DNA from: Turritopsis dohrnii
Lineage: Eukaryota > Cnidaria > Hydrozoa > Anthoathecata > Oceaniidae
DNA: 64,000 nt
Direction of reading: 5' to 3'
Assembly (NCBI GenBank): GCA_027922465.2
Contig: BQMF02000008.1
Location: forward strand, 1,550,001-1,614,000
The stretch's first letter is position 1; the number at the start of each line of letters is the position of its first letter. This document shows positions 32,172-44,349 of this stretch, one piece after another. The notes under the pieces are model-generated. The model saw nothing but the letters and a program-made list of their open reading frames with translations. It ran no database searches and had not been told where the DNA came from. The translations under genes were made by a program, and so were the position numbers.

Positions 32172-32584
32172 TACCTTATCGGTAAAAAAATGTCGGCTTA
32201 AATGTTAGTCGGCAAAAAAAATTAATCACTTGGACAAAATTTAATCACTTTTTGCCGACAAATTTCCAAGATTAAAAATGACGAAGAAAGTTTGGATAAT
32301 TTCAAATCATTTGAAAGTTTTTTTTAATAAATAAAATACAACACCAAAAAGAAAGGCTAGGTAAATTAGGTTAATTAGCCAATTTCAAAATAGTTTTTTT
32401 CTTCATTTGTGTATTTTCATTATTTTGTTTATCTTGACCTTTCTTTTATTCTTGTTTGGTTTGCGTTTGTCAATCACATTTTCATACTACCGCAAAAAGC
32501 ACCTGAGAAGAATTGACAACACAGAGAAAAAATCGGCAAAAAGTAGTTTGGCAAAATAGGCAATTACATTTTTGCAAAAAGGTA
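32172..32584. mobile_element. Small element with TCGGCAAAAA motifs and TACCTT termini
   Basis: The left end TACCTTATCGGTAAAAAAAT and right end ATTTTTGCAAAAAGGTA are imperfect inverted repeats. Words such as GTCGGCAAAAAAA and TTTTGCCGACA recur near the left end and ATCGGCAAAAAG near the right end. No frame and no clear duplication. Confidence 0.6.
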
Positions 32585-35500
32585 ATGTGAACTATTACTT
32601 CGTAACTCATAATAGCACTAAATTTGAAACACAAAATCAATTTTTGTTCCAAATTTGCCTCTGTAGTGCCAAGCCATTGGTGGAGTGCACATGAATTTCA
32701 TTACAAAAATGTATTGTCTGGGTATATGGTTCTAACAACATGTAAAGTTCAATATATAAATATAACGGGCGTCACCAGATAAAATCGGGATTTGAAGGCA
32801 TGATACTTAGTAACCCCATAATAGATAAACTGATTTTGTTATATATTCTGGTTTTTATATATATTCTTGATTTTGAAGTAATGTTTATTGTAAAAACTTT
32901 GAGCATGTGTTTCGTTTCAAAGATAATGGCCTTCGAAAACTGCCCAAATTTGGTTTTCATGATTTACTGTTCCTATGGCTCCAATTTCGTGCAGCCATTA
33001 CTCAGAGCGAAGACGAATTTAGAGCAAATTATTTGGCACAGTTATTTATCGCAGCATAAGCAACAAAATATCTCAAAATAAGATAACTATCGCTATCACC
33101 GGTGCAGCCTTCTTACAAAACTTAAAATTCTTTTTTACATATAAACAACGCCCACGTAAATCATTCAATAGAATATTTTTTAAATCAACATCGTTTGCTT
33201 TTCAAAATAAACATTAGAGTATATCTCAAAAGAATTACAACTGTCTCGTGTATGACATATGATTAACATAATAAACAATTCCATTTCTAGGAAATTCTCT
33301 CAAATTACTTTGTACTAAACACCGCTTTATTCAAAAACTGCTATTCTACGCACATTTTTTCCTCCCATTTTGCACGTCCGTCGCAATTGGAAAACAAGAT
33401 ACAAGCGTTCTCGTGTTTTCAGGGAACGTCAATTACAATATTTCGCAGAGACGAAAGTCAGAGAGTGCACAAATAGAGCAAATGTTAATATTGTTCAAAT
33501 TCGAGCATTCCGAATTCGCTGAATTCCAATCTTCTTTCAAATGAAACCATAGCAACAAAATGGGAAGGAATGCTATTTGCAAGCCATTAACACTTTTTCA
33601 TTCATAAAAAACATAAAAGAAACTCACTCATTCCGCATTTTACTACAAACGCTCATCAACCAATCAGTGTATCGGCTGGGCAAAACATTTTCATTCATCA
33701 TGATACAAAGTATTCCTAAAATATAATGGCATTATTAAAGCCATTAAATTATCAATTTCATGAGCTACACGGATGAAAAAACTTTAAAAGGCAAAAGATC
33801 TTTTAGTAGCATTTTGGACGGCCCTAATTTTTGTGAAAGTTTTGTTATTGATTTCACCACCTGAACAGGTAAAACTTGTAAATATTCGAAAGATTTGAGA
33901 AATAGTCAGAATAATTTTCATAACTTTTCTCGTTTATCTATCCACCACATTTTAACAAGATGCAAATAAATGAAATATGGTAGTTAGCTTATCATGACGA
34001 AATTGCGGGGTTTTTTATCATTATCATCCTGGTAATAAGGGAATAGTAAAAAAAATGTTTTGCAAGTTTTTGAAACATTTTAAAAAAAAGCTGTTTATTT
34101 CTCTTTACAAATTAATGACCTGTATGAAACACATTTAAATTACACTTCAAAAAAACAACCTTGATGTACCTCCAGATATTTCTTTCTCTTTTGTATTAGA
34201 ATTGCCTCGTTAAATAAGAAGGATTTATTTACATTTAAAGTAAAGGATAGCTATTTACAAACAGCCTCGCAACGACAACAATATTTTTATTCCTGTAAAC
34301 AAATACTTGTTATATTATAAATATATGTCAAACAAAAATAAATAGAAAAGATAGAAAAACTCACCTAATATCGCTACGGGGATTAAAAAATATAACTTGC
34401 TGTTCATCTTTGTGAGTAATTTCTTTCTTGCCTTCTTTTCTTTTCGTTACTTCTTTAACAACAAAACGAATGAAAACACTGGCAAACAAATCTATAATTT
34501 GAAAAAGAACTTTATCTTCGTGTGTATACTTTACATTATATACTAACATTACGTTCTTAATTAAAAGAAGATTTTGTTTTTTTATATTTAATACTTTGCA
34601 TACAACCTTAATTTTATTCAAAGAGAAAAAATTAATCGATAAAACAATACAAGTTACACCTCTTACAACAAAATAACAAAGTAATGAAGGTAACAACTGG
34701 TGCGAAATTGATCCACAAATTTTGAACACGCTGTCGTTCTTTTGTTTTTTTACCTTTTATTGTTTTGCTTTTGTGCCTCTGGAGATCTTTTAGAAACAAT
34801 TTAACAATTATAAAAAACCGTGCATTAAAACTATTCGACCATGACCTTTGGAATAAAAGACTAGGCGAAGGAGTACACGTCCGTAGCTCTTTCAGTTTTA
34901 TTTATGTTATCTGCTAAAGTCCGTTTCCAACTGAATCAATGTGGATGCAAAAAATAAAACACACGGCACCCATGCATGCGTATTGCTCTTTGTAACTATT
35001 CATAGTGTATATTATCCAATTTAGTGCAACGATTACTATTTAGAATTCTTAAAAAGATTATGGGAGCTTTATAGACACCACAAATTTATTAACTAGTGAT
35101 TGGCGTATATCTTTATCTGTTTTGCGCCCCTGGGTATTTTGAAGATCGAGATCTTAAATTATCATCTAAGGGATGGAATGAAGAGCTCTCTTTAAAATTG
35201 AATTTGGCGGAGTGAGATGAGATTCGTATAGTTTTATTGTAAAACAGTTTTTTGTTTGCCGGTAACGTAACACCAGTCAGGATTATATAGCGTTTAAAAG
35301 TAATTTAATGACTTGATGAGTTGTCCATGTCACTTCAATCAACTTTTTTCGAATTCTTTTCAAACGTCGGAATTTCGCTAACCTACCCTACGTAGGCTCT
35401 TTTTATGTGATAATTTGATGGAAACTGAAATTCGGCAAATGTGTATTTGAATAGATTAGGCAATTTTCGCTATATAAACGAAGCAGTAAACAGAAACAGT

Positions 35501-36500
35501 TAATGACCTTTCGTAAGATGATATCTGGGCATAAAGAAGGTTTAAATAGAAATTTGCGAAAACGTTTGTGCCAGTTAGACTCAAAATAGACCTTCCCCGA
35601 ACACTGTTTAAACACTGAAAAATGATTTCAGTAAATTCTTGTTCTCGCTAGCCCGTTAATCGTTTTATTTCAGTTAATCTTTCCATGATCTGGGTTTGCT
35701 CCATTACAATACGCACATTGCAATTTCAGCAAAATCATCTGGATGAGTTTTCGACACCATGTAAGAATTATTAATTTGGGCATGTATTTAAAGATCTTTT
35801 TTCTTTTTCGTTAATTATCATTACTTGATGATTGGAGAAAACTGAACTCGGCAGTTTCCCACAATGGACTCTCCACAAGTAAACTATCATTTGTAAACCA
35901 TAAAATCTTACATAATGACAATAAATTTTAGTCAGGTTTAACCAGAAAAATTTGTTTTCGCAAATGTTATCAAATCTGTTTTTCAGCCGAAGTCAGAACA
36001 CTGCAACCTTCTTTTATTTTTATAGTTGAATATCTTTAAGATAACAATAGATTGACCTCTATGATTAAGAATTGTGTGGTTCAGATAAAAAACCGAAAGA
36101 TAATGATGTCAAAGCTCTCCAGCATCGTGTCTTTCAAGCTAGCTTTCAAGCGCTACCATCTTTCTTTCATGGTTTTAAATTTTCTTGAAGACTGCTATTA
36201 ACATCAATTTTCATGACGTGGAGTTAAAAAGGCCGTTGTTGTAGGTTTATTATCTGAGAGAGCTCAATCTTGTATTGTTGAAATTAAGGCCACAAAAGGC
36301 CGTAATTTAAAATCTTACATGATGACAATAAATTTTGCTTTCGCTAAATGTTCACTAAATGTTATCTAATCCGTTTTTCAGTCCAAGCACTCAGACTTTT
36401 CGTATTACAACCGTTCACTTCTGAAGTAGCTACAGATGTTCACGTGTTGCTCGACCTTCTGCTTGTGACGAAAACATTATTTTTCTGTTGTTTCCACTAA
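32585..36500. other. Long non-coding stretch
   Basis: About 3.9 kb of AT-rich sequence with no gene that I can support. The only structure seen is a diverged duplication at 35902-36415. Confidence 0.4.
35902..36415. repeat. Diverged direct duplication of about 110 bp
   Basis: 35902-36010 and 36307-36400 share AAAATCTTACATAATGACAA / AAAATCTTACATGATGACAA, then AATGTTATC(A)AATC and GTTTTTCAG(C/T)C words in the same order. Origin unknown. Confidence 0.5.
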
Positions 36501-36769
36501 GGGGCTGTTTACATGAGAGGCGGGACGGGACGTTTGCTGGGACGGGACGAAAAATGGGATGACTTTTTCCCGCCTTTACATGAGAAAACATTTAGCCGAA
36601 GCTTTGCCGGGACGAGACAGCAATTGCATTTAAAACATTATAAAACGTCCCGAGACACTGTGTTTTATATGATGAAAAACGTCCCGCTTCAAGCGCGATC
36701 CCGGTTTGACAAAGCGAGACCTCACCTAACCGGCAAACGTCCCGTCCCGCCTCTCATAAAAACAGCCCC
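36501..36769. mobile_element. Short GGGGCTGTT-type element with TAA duplication
   Basis: Inverted ends of about 40 bp (GGGGCTGTTTACATGAGAGG and its partner ending CAGCCCC at 36769) are flanked by TAA on both sides (36498-36500 and 36770-36772). It is related in its first nine bases to the element at 25327-25877, but the interior (GGGACGGGACG words) differs. Confidence 0.85.
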
Positions 36770-37399
36770 TAACAATAACATAACGAGGAAAAGACGAGAC
36801 ATGTAAGTTATGAGATGTCAGTCTATCAATTAGGTGAGATTCTGGCTTTTTTTTGAGGCCATCTAGCCTACGACAAATTGCATGGTGTATTTGTGCGCAG
36901 TATATTTTCAATTGTTATGGAAATGATTGCTAAAGCAATTTTTTTAACCGACAAATGATTTCATCTTAGGCTGGAAATGCTGTTTGGGAATTGATATTAT
37001 TATTAGAAAGTGATGATTTGATGACAATCCTGTCCATCTAAACACATGAATAGTTAAGTGGATAAACATTAATTCCGAAAGAGGTTGGAAATACACCTGT
37101 GAATGACATTTTCTTTTCTATATCTGCATTATAACAATAAAAAAAAACAACAACAACAACAACAGTAATAATGAAAATAACAATAAAATTAAAATTCTTT
37201 CTGATTGGGAAAATGTTATGTACGGTTGTCCAATTATTTAACGGAATCCCTTTTTGTTGTCGTTATCCGAAACGCCCACATCCGTTGGAAAAACAACAGG
37301 AAAACCAACCGCATCATCAATAACAACAGCAAATAATACAAAAGCTTGTAAAAACTACTCAGCTTTACATTCACTTGTTACATATAGGAAAATAAGATG
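36770..37399. other. Non-coding; 3' flank of the second mucin-like gene
   Basis: Contains a short (CAA)n run near 37147-37163 and A-rich tracts. Likely 3' UTR of the minus-strand gene ending at 37400. Confidence 0.4.
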
Positions 37400-39950
37400 T
37401 TAATCTCTATCAAGTCCTAAATTGTCTAAACCCTCGTTTTTCGAGTGTGTTACTTCTAAAGATGGCAGTTCCCATTTTGGTAGATTATCTCCAATTACGT
37501 AATCGTTTGTGTCATTACTTTCTGTTGTTTCACCATCGACTGCATCCTTCATCGTGGGTTCATCACCGTACATACTGACACCTGGTTGCGCTCTTGGTAT
37601 GGTTTGAAAACTTCCGAGCTCATGATCGCTCTTTTGTGTCAACTTGAACGAACCTCTTGTTGTACTTCTTCGACAGCCAATGATTAAAACCGCAGCAATG
37701 ACAATAAGAATTAAACCGACCACACTAAACACAGTCACATATAACACTAGTAAACTTTTTTCCTTCTTCATGGGCATTATTGTGCTTTGCATCGTTGGTG
37801 TGGGCGATGGTGATGATATCATCGATTGAGTAGACAGCGAAGATATCGGAGTTGGTGTAGATGGCGCCGGCACTTTAACGAATGACTTTGCAGGAAATGT
37901 TACACTGCCGATTGAGATGTTCATTTTAGGAACTTGAGAGTTAAGCTTATTTGTGATTTGAGGATGTGTCAACTTTGATTTAATAGTGTAGTGAACTAGG
38001 ATCGAGCCACAAGTAATTGGATTGTCAGAATATGTAACCTGTTGTTGTTCAATAGATAAAGTTGAAACAAGAATCTGCTTAAATTCACTCAAAAACATCG
38101 CCTGCATCGTCTCATTTTTTAGTAGAATGTTGCAATTGCCTTCATAAGTAGCTTTACCATGATATGATGTTTCTTGAAACGTGATTGATGCTGACGGTGT
38201 TGGATACAGAGTGCTCGTTCTGATCATTGAAGTGGGACTTATAAACATTGTTGATGACTCGATCTTTTTATCAACTACCGATGTTGGAACAGCTGTCATA
38301 CTTGATTGATGACCATAAATAGATACTGTGTATGAATTTATAAAGGTAGCTCTTGTCTTAACAGAGCTTTTCATTGCAGATCTTGAACTTGGAAAAAACA
38401 TCATTGTTCCATTTAATTCTTTTTTTGGCGATGCAGTGCTGAACGTCCATTTTGATGTATGAAAGCTAGTAACAACTACTGATGTTACATTATACCGTGA
38501 AGGGATCGATGTCATCAACTTTGTATTTGATCGATTAGCATATACAGTGGAAACCGAAATGTTTAGTTTTGCTGAAGTTACTGGGGAGAAGTTGTTGATT
38601 GTTTTGGTGACATTAAGTGTTGGTGAAATAGAAACTTCAGATGAAACATTTCTTGTGTAATTTACTGAAGTAGATCTAGTTGATAAAAGGATGGTTGTTA
38701 CTGGAACCAAAATGACTGTGTTGTTGACTTTTGTTGTTGGTAAAACAGCAATTGATGAATTTAAGGTGTAATTAGCAATAGGGAAACTTGTTGGCGGAAC
38801 AACATCTGTTGTTCTTGTGGCATTTGGCGAAATAGAGGTAGTTGATATTGTCGGAGAGATCGTGAAGCTTTTTGTCTTGTTTAGTGATGACGAAGTCCTT
38901 GTGCTATTTGACGAAACAGATGTAGTTGATGCTGTCGGAGAGATCGTGAAGCTTTTTGTCTTCTTTAGTGATGACGAAGTCCTTGTGCTATTTGACGAAA
39001 CAGAGGTAGTTGATGTTGTCGGAGAGATCGTGAGGCTTTTCGTCTTGTTTAGTGATGACGAAGTCCTTGTGCTATTTGACGAAACAGAGGTAATAAAATG
39101 ATAATAAAAGTAGAAAAACTGATAAAAACGAGACACGCGAGATTTAGTGGACTCCTTCAAAATAATTCATTTTGAAAGATGGGTGCTTCTTGACATAATC
39201 AGTAACAGGAAACAAAACACAAAATTAAAAATAAGCAAAAAAGTACCTATTCGGTGATGCAGCTGTGGATCCTAAAGTAATATAGGTAATATAAAATTAG
39301 TAGCTAATACTGTCCACTCCAAAGAGGATGGTTTCTATTTTGTATTGATCACAGCGAGAATATCTACGCCCTAATTTTCCACTGATATTAAATTGAGTGG
39401 AAATTGTTGTCCTACTTAGTCATTTATGTTTCATTATGGGAAAATGAATAAAATTGTTAAAAACTAAACTAAATAAAAACAAACGAAAATATGAAAAAAT
39501 TCAAGATATCTTTTGGTGATGAAATAAACACAAAAAATTGTCACTCGATGATAATAAACAAACACAATTTCTTTCTTATCTTATCTAAGAATGTCAAGAA
39601 AGAAAGTAAAAGCAAGCATAACATAACTTCCCAGTCATACCAAACTGTCAAGGAAACAAGGAAAGCTAGAAAAAGCATTGGGAATGATTTAAATAAAAAT
39701 CGAAAAACTTCTGCTACAAAAAACTTGTTGTATTGAATTTTGTTTTAAACACAAAAAGTGTTTGTTTAAAGGGAATGAAAAATCGGATAATATTGTTCTA
39801 TTAGGCTAACCCTTACGAGAAGGAAGAGAAACTCAGGTATTTTAAAGTTTTAACTCCATCACGGGTGTCCAAAAGTCATTAACAAGTGTGAAACTTACCA
39901 ATAAACAGTAAGCAAACAAAATACAATTTGAGATTGTAAGATCCATCCAT
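37400..39950 (-). CDS. Mucin-like single-pass membrane protein with SEA-like domain
   Basis: Three exons on the minus strand: 39950-39899 (start ATG, signal peptide ending LYFVCLLFIG), 39271-39247 (25 nt) and 39071-37400. The sum is 1749 nt, 582 codons plus stop, and the joins are in phase with GT-AG borders. After the signal peptide comes a Ser/Thr/Asn-rich stalk opening with a 28-residue repeat (SSNSTRTSSSLNKTK). Then follow a SEA-like domain at about 328-427 with two cysteines (GNCN and TCGSILVHYTI), a membrane span at about 464-490, and a tail with GSFKLTQKSDHELGSF. Domain order, Cys pattern and tail match the giant protein at 17002-24060, so the two are paralogues. Inferred role: a glycosylated surface coat or adhesion protein. 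The frame would also continue upstream of 39071 into the intron, but the joined exon gives the better N-terminus. Confidence 0.85.
38806..39091. repeat. 84-bp tandem repeat (28 residues) that runs across a splice acceptor
   Basis: AGATCGTGAAGC / AGATCGTGAGGC occurs at 38857, 38941 and 39025, exactly 84 bp apart. The array lies in the stalk of the mucin-like gene. The splice acceptor at 39072-39073 sits inside the outermost repeat. Confidence 0.93.
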
Positions 39951-40457
39951 TTTTGAAGAAATGTTGCTTTTCACTCCTAAAAAATAACAATCAAAATAAA
40001 TGAGGTATACAACTTGAAATCGAATATACTCAGTTGCTTTATGACAAAGAAAAACTTGATAGCATGTTGTCTCTTATGAGTACTTAATTGAAATTTATTT
40101 GAATTTGAAGGAATTTTATTCAAATGACGACGTTTGGCAAGGTCCATTTCTTTCTTCAGCGAAATATTATCATAAAATTTCCTGAACTTACCTAATACAT
40201 TCAGATAGTGACTTTTATGAAAATTTTTGAAGTGTCTTATGTTTAGTTAAGTTTAAATTCTTCATTTAAACAAAGCTGCGAGTCGATATAGGATGTTTTT
40301 AGAAATTTAAAAGAAAACGCGCGTCATGCACGGATGAAATCACAATTTGTGTAAACAGTTCAGCAGCAAATAAAACTTACCCAAATCAAAGCAAAAATAA
40401 TGCAATAACAACAAAACAAAACAAAAACACAACACAAGGTTGCGCTCCTTCATGGTA
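39951..40457. other. Upstream region of the second mucin-like gene
   Basis: Should hold the 5' UTR and promoter of the minus-strand gene starting at 39950. No individual element could be assigned. Confidence 0.35.
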
Positions 40458-40578
40458 TGAAAGGAAGGTAACAGCTCGTTGTGTTAGTTACACAGACCCA
40501 GTTCGAAGGACATGAAGGACATTGAAGGACATTGAAGGGTCTGTGTAACTAACACAACGAGCTGTTACCTTCCTTTCA
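40458..40578. repeat. Perfect hairpin: 42-bp arms, 37-base loop
   Basis: 40458-40499 (starting TGAAAGGAAGGTAACAGC) is the exact reverse complement of 40537-40578. The loop repeats the word GAAGGACATT. No flanking target duplication was noticed. Confidence 0.93.
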
Positions 40579-41615
40579 AAAACACAACAGTGTTACCAAC
40601 CATTCATCTCAAGAAATAGAAACATTTCTAAAATTTGTCTCAACAAAAAATTAATTACTTGCCATACACCAGTGAAAGTAACGCAAACATTAAGCGTCAT
40701 GAAAAAATATTTTACTAAAATAGAGAAAAAAACCAACGAAATTTAAGAAGATTTTTTTTTTACCGTATTTGAAAATTTCAACATAACTGGTGCACAACGG
40801 CATGTGTTATGTGAAACTTGATATAACGCAAATGATACAAATATTTTGTAGAGAATTAACATAACAACAATAAACGTAGTTCTCAATAACTATCACTTCA
40901 CAAAAGCAAAACTGTTTTATAAGATGCTCTTTGTCTCAGTAAGTAGCTTCGGTAACGAAACTCTATTACGTTTTGTTCATATCTGTTACATTAGTCAAAA
41001 TGAATAAGAAATTGGGAGAGAGTTAGCATATCTAGAGAGATTTATCACTGTTGCTTTGTATACTTTTTTAACAGAAATTACAGGAGTGTTTTTAAGCCCA
41101 CGTTCTTAAGTCTGTTTATTTCACAGATAATCAAAATATCAAATGCCATGTAAATTATGTAAATTTCTAAATATATGTTGTTCGTTGTTAAAAAACACTT
41201 CTGTTGAACTGTAGCTGCTGCTGCTTCAAAAATCTTTTCACACGAGATTCAAATCCTACCCAGCAACATTAAACAAACAAGAGATGGTAGAATTGTTGAC
41301 ATAGTTTATCAAATAATGTTTTCGTATATTGAACGTTTGATAAATTTTTGTTGATTCTGAACCGTTTCTGAGGAAAAACGTTATATTTGCATATTTGTAT
41401 TTTTTTACAGAGTTCATCATGAACCACTTTTGAGCGAGAAAAACTCTATTGTGTCATGTATATTTTGTTGGTTAAACTTAAAAAACTAATTTTCACTTTT
41501 TTTTCAAACGAAAAATTTATTGTCACAAACTCTTATTTTATAAATTTGCATTTCTTATGTCCTCTCATTGAACTTATAACATCGCAATTCTCAACGATTG
41601 CCTCGAAGATGATTG

Positions 41616-41676
<61 letters not shown>

Positions 41677-42313
41677 TAAAGATTTCCATTCTCATTGGAT
41701 AGACTTTTCGTGACTTCCGTCACAACAAGCAACCTTTCGTTTGCAAACTGAATATTAATGTCGTTTGCGCTGTTTACAAAAAGAAACAACACCTCAGGGA
41801 AAACGCTTTCACCAAATTCTTTTATTAAAGTTAAACACGTAATAATCCATAAGCTTATAAACGGGGCGATGTTTGAAATGAGGTAATTTATGAAAAGGTC
41901 TATTACTTTCGCTGTGGTTATTCAAAGTTCTTAATTGTGCAGAATAGAAAAACAAAAAAAGTAGGAAGGAATTTTTTTTTTTAATATAAACCTCACAAGT
42001 AATTTTCCGATTTTACCACATCACGTCAAACAATAAACCAACAAACGCCAACGATGTAAACATTCATGTGAGCGTCAGAAATTCGATGAATTATTGTGGT
42101 TTTAGTCATCCAGTTGTTTGTTTGTTGAAAATATTGTGATGTGAGAGTTTCGTTTTAAATTATTTTACGGCATTGCTATGATGTTTCCTTCTTATTGTTT
42201 GTGGTGGTGAGTAAAACAAGGCAACTATTGTTGCATACGAGAATTCTTTGCTAAGTCAACAAACACATGTGTATAGTAAACGCATCTTCTTTAGACTCTC
42301 TGTGATACAGAAT
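40579..42313. other. Non-coding, with one microsatellite
   Basis: AT-rich; the (ATCA)n run at about 41615-41677 is the only feature. Confidence 0.45.
41615..41677. repeat. (TCAA)n microsatellite, about 15 copies
   Basis: Uninterrupted TCAATCAATCAA run in a non-coding region. Confidence 0.95.
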
Positions 42314-42887
42314 TACCGTAATTCTTCGATTAAGCGCCCATCACTTATTAAGCGCCCTCCCTCGAATTAGCACCCGCCTCTTAAACGGGGGCGCTTAATC
42401 GAAAACTGCCTTGAGAAACTGGGTGCTTATTTGAAATTTTTACTTTCCTACATCGGGAATAAAAAACACCTTGTTTATGTTGTGAGCATCTTCTTTTCTA
42501 TAAAACATACGTAGGAAATTTTCTATAAAGTCCTTTTTTTTCTATGTTTCAACTTTTCAACTTCAAAAGGTTGAAAACTGTTCTTTGATCTTCAACAATT
42601 GTTCATCAAGCACTCTTACTGTTCGACAACATTTTGTGCGGGCACTACGAGTCCAACCTCCCATTTTCGTTTCGCAATGACTGTAACGTAATTGTAATTA
42701 TATCTGCCTTCAAAAACTGATGAAGTAGTTTTGATATCTGACGATCAGAAAGATGATGTCGATGTTGTTTAAATTAAAACTAAAAAAGCCTAAACAGTAG
42801 GAAGACGAAACATCACTTTTTGTTAAATCTGTTTTTTCAGTTTTACTTTTCAGGAAAAATAGGTCGCTTGTTCGGATAATTACGGTA
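42314..42887. mobile_element. Non-autonomous element with TACCGTAATT termini and TAAGCGCCC motifs
   Basis: The left end TACCGTAATTCTTCGATTAA and right end TTCGGATAATTACGGTA are inverted. Subterminal TTAAGCGCCC and GGGCGCTTAATCGA words appear in both orientations near the left end. No coding sequence. Confidence 0.75.
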
Positions 42888-43932
42888 AACATATTGTCTC
42901 TGTTATTCAAATCATAGCAAGTCTGCTGGATCAGGACTTTCTCTATCATACTGATGTTTCTTTTCAGTTCTGGAGTCTAAACTGTTTGTGTGTATTCAAG
43001 ATGTTACTTAGAACAAATGTGAAGAGTATCTTATAGGGAGTAACCTATTAGACGATTTAATTTAGAAACAAAATACCATTTGGATAAGTGAAGTGTTGTC
43101 AAAATCGTTGGTGTAAATAGAAAGTAAAATGAGTCACAGAACAGCACTTTGTCGGGGGTCTGTTACGAAAATACTTGTTTTATGTCGGACGGACAAATCG
43201 ATGCTTAGGGCTATATAAAAAACAGCACGTTTATGATACAATAGCAAGCAAACGTTTTTCGAAAGTATACTAGAATAGACTTTACAAAATTCCAAAACAT
43301 GATTTCTACAAGGATGATAGTTAAAAAATATTGAAATAAACATTTATCGTGTCGGATGGACAAAATGCTAATACTTTTGTAACAGACCCTCGGATAAATT
43401 TTAAGAAATGAAAAATTTATAAAAAGGATATACATTCGCCTTCGTTTGCTATAACAGTTAAAGGGATTTCGAAGTTTAACTTTTTTATAGATAATTAAAT
43501 AAATGTTAATTTCCCACTATCCTTTTTTTATGCTGAATTGACGCTGGTTGACAGGGGAGGGGGTAAGGGGTGAGACTACTGTTGACGTCAACCTTCACAA
43601 TTTTCAATATCTTGATTTTTCTTATTAAAGTTCGCTAAAAAATTAACATTTTATATTGTAGAAATATATTTCCACTGATTATGAATTTCTAGATCAAATT
43701 TCTTGAAAAGATTTTTTAACCACAATAATGCTCGTTTAAGAATTTTCTTTCGGCATGATCGTCTTCTTCGATCGCCATATTGTAAACATGCTTTCAAATT
43801 CAAAACGAGATTAATTTAATATGTCCATTGTGACGTAGAGACTTGGTTAGAGAAAAATTGAATAATTATATACGGGCGCCACGCGCCCGAAAGATAATTC
43901 CGATTTTATGAGATAAAATCAAAGTAGATTTA
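42888..43932. other. Non-coding; nothing recognised
   Basis: AT-rich. A short G-rich patch (GGGGAGGGGGTAAGGGG) lies at about 43553-43570. Confidence 0.4.
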
Positions 43933-44349
43933 ATGCTGAGTTTTCCCAACCCTACGACTAGGTTAAAGATGGTAAGCGAAATTGAAGAGACTGAATGAAC
44001 GGAAATAAAAACAACATTTTTATTAGTTTTTCCATAGCCTTTGAGCTATATATATCATTTCATGTTTTAATGCCATAAACTAAAGGTAACAAAATAAATA
44101 ACAAAAGGCGCTATATGATCATAAATCTTTCATTGAAACTTCCCTGCATTCGAACCTCCACGTCTGTTCCGATTGCCATGTTCTAAATAAAAACAACAAT
44201 TAACGATGTGTTAGGGAGGGTCGGAGGGCAGGGGCTTCGCGCCCTTATATAATTCTTCAATGTTATTTCAATAAAATCTCCGTGATCAAATGCTGAGTTC
44301 TCCCAACCCTACGACTAGGTTAAAGATGGTATCGTCGTTAGCGATCTCT

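Noticed and set aside
34361..34729. 122-codon minus-strand frame
   Set aside because: AT-driven composition, no domain, and no splice or repeat context.
41456..41713. 85-codon frame ending in INQS repeats
   Set aside because: Its second half is the translated (TCAA)n microsatellite.
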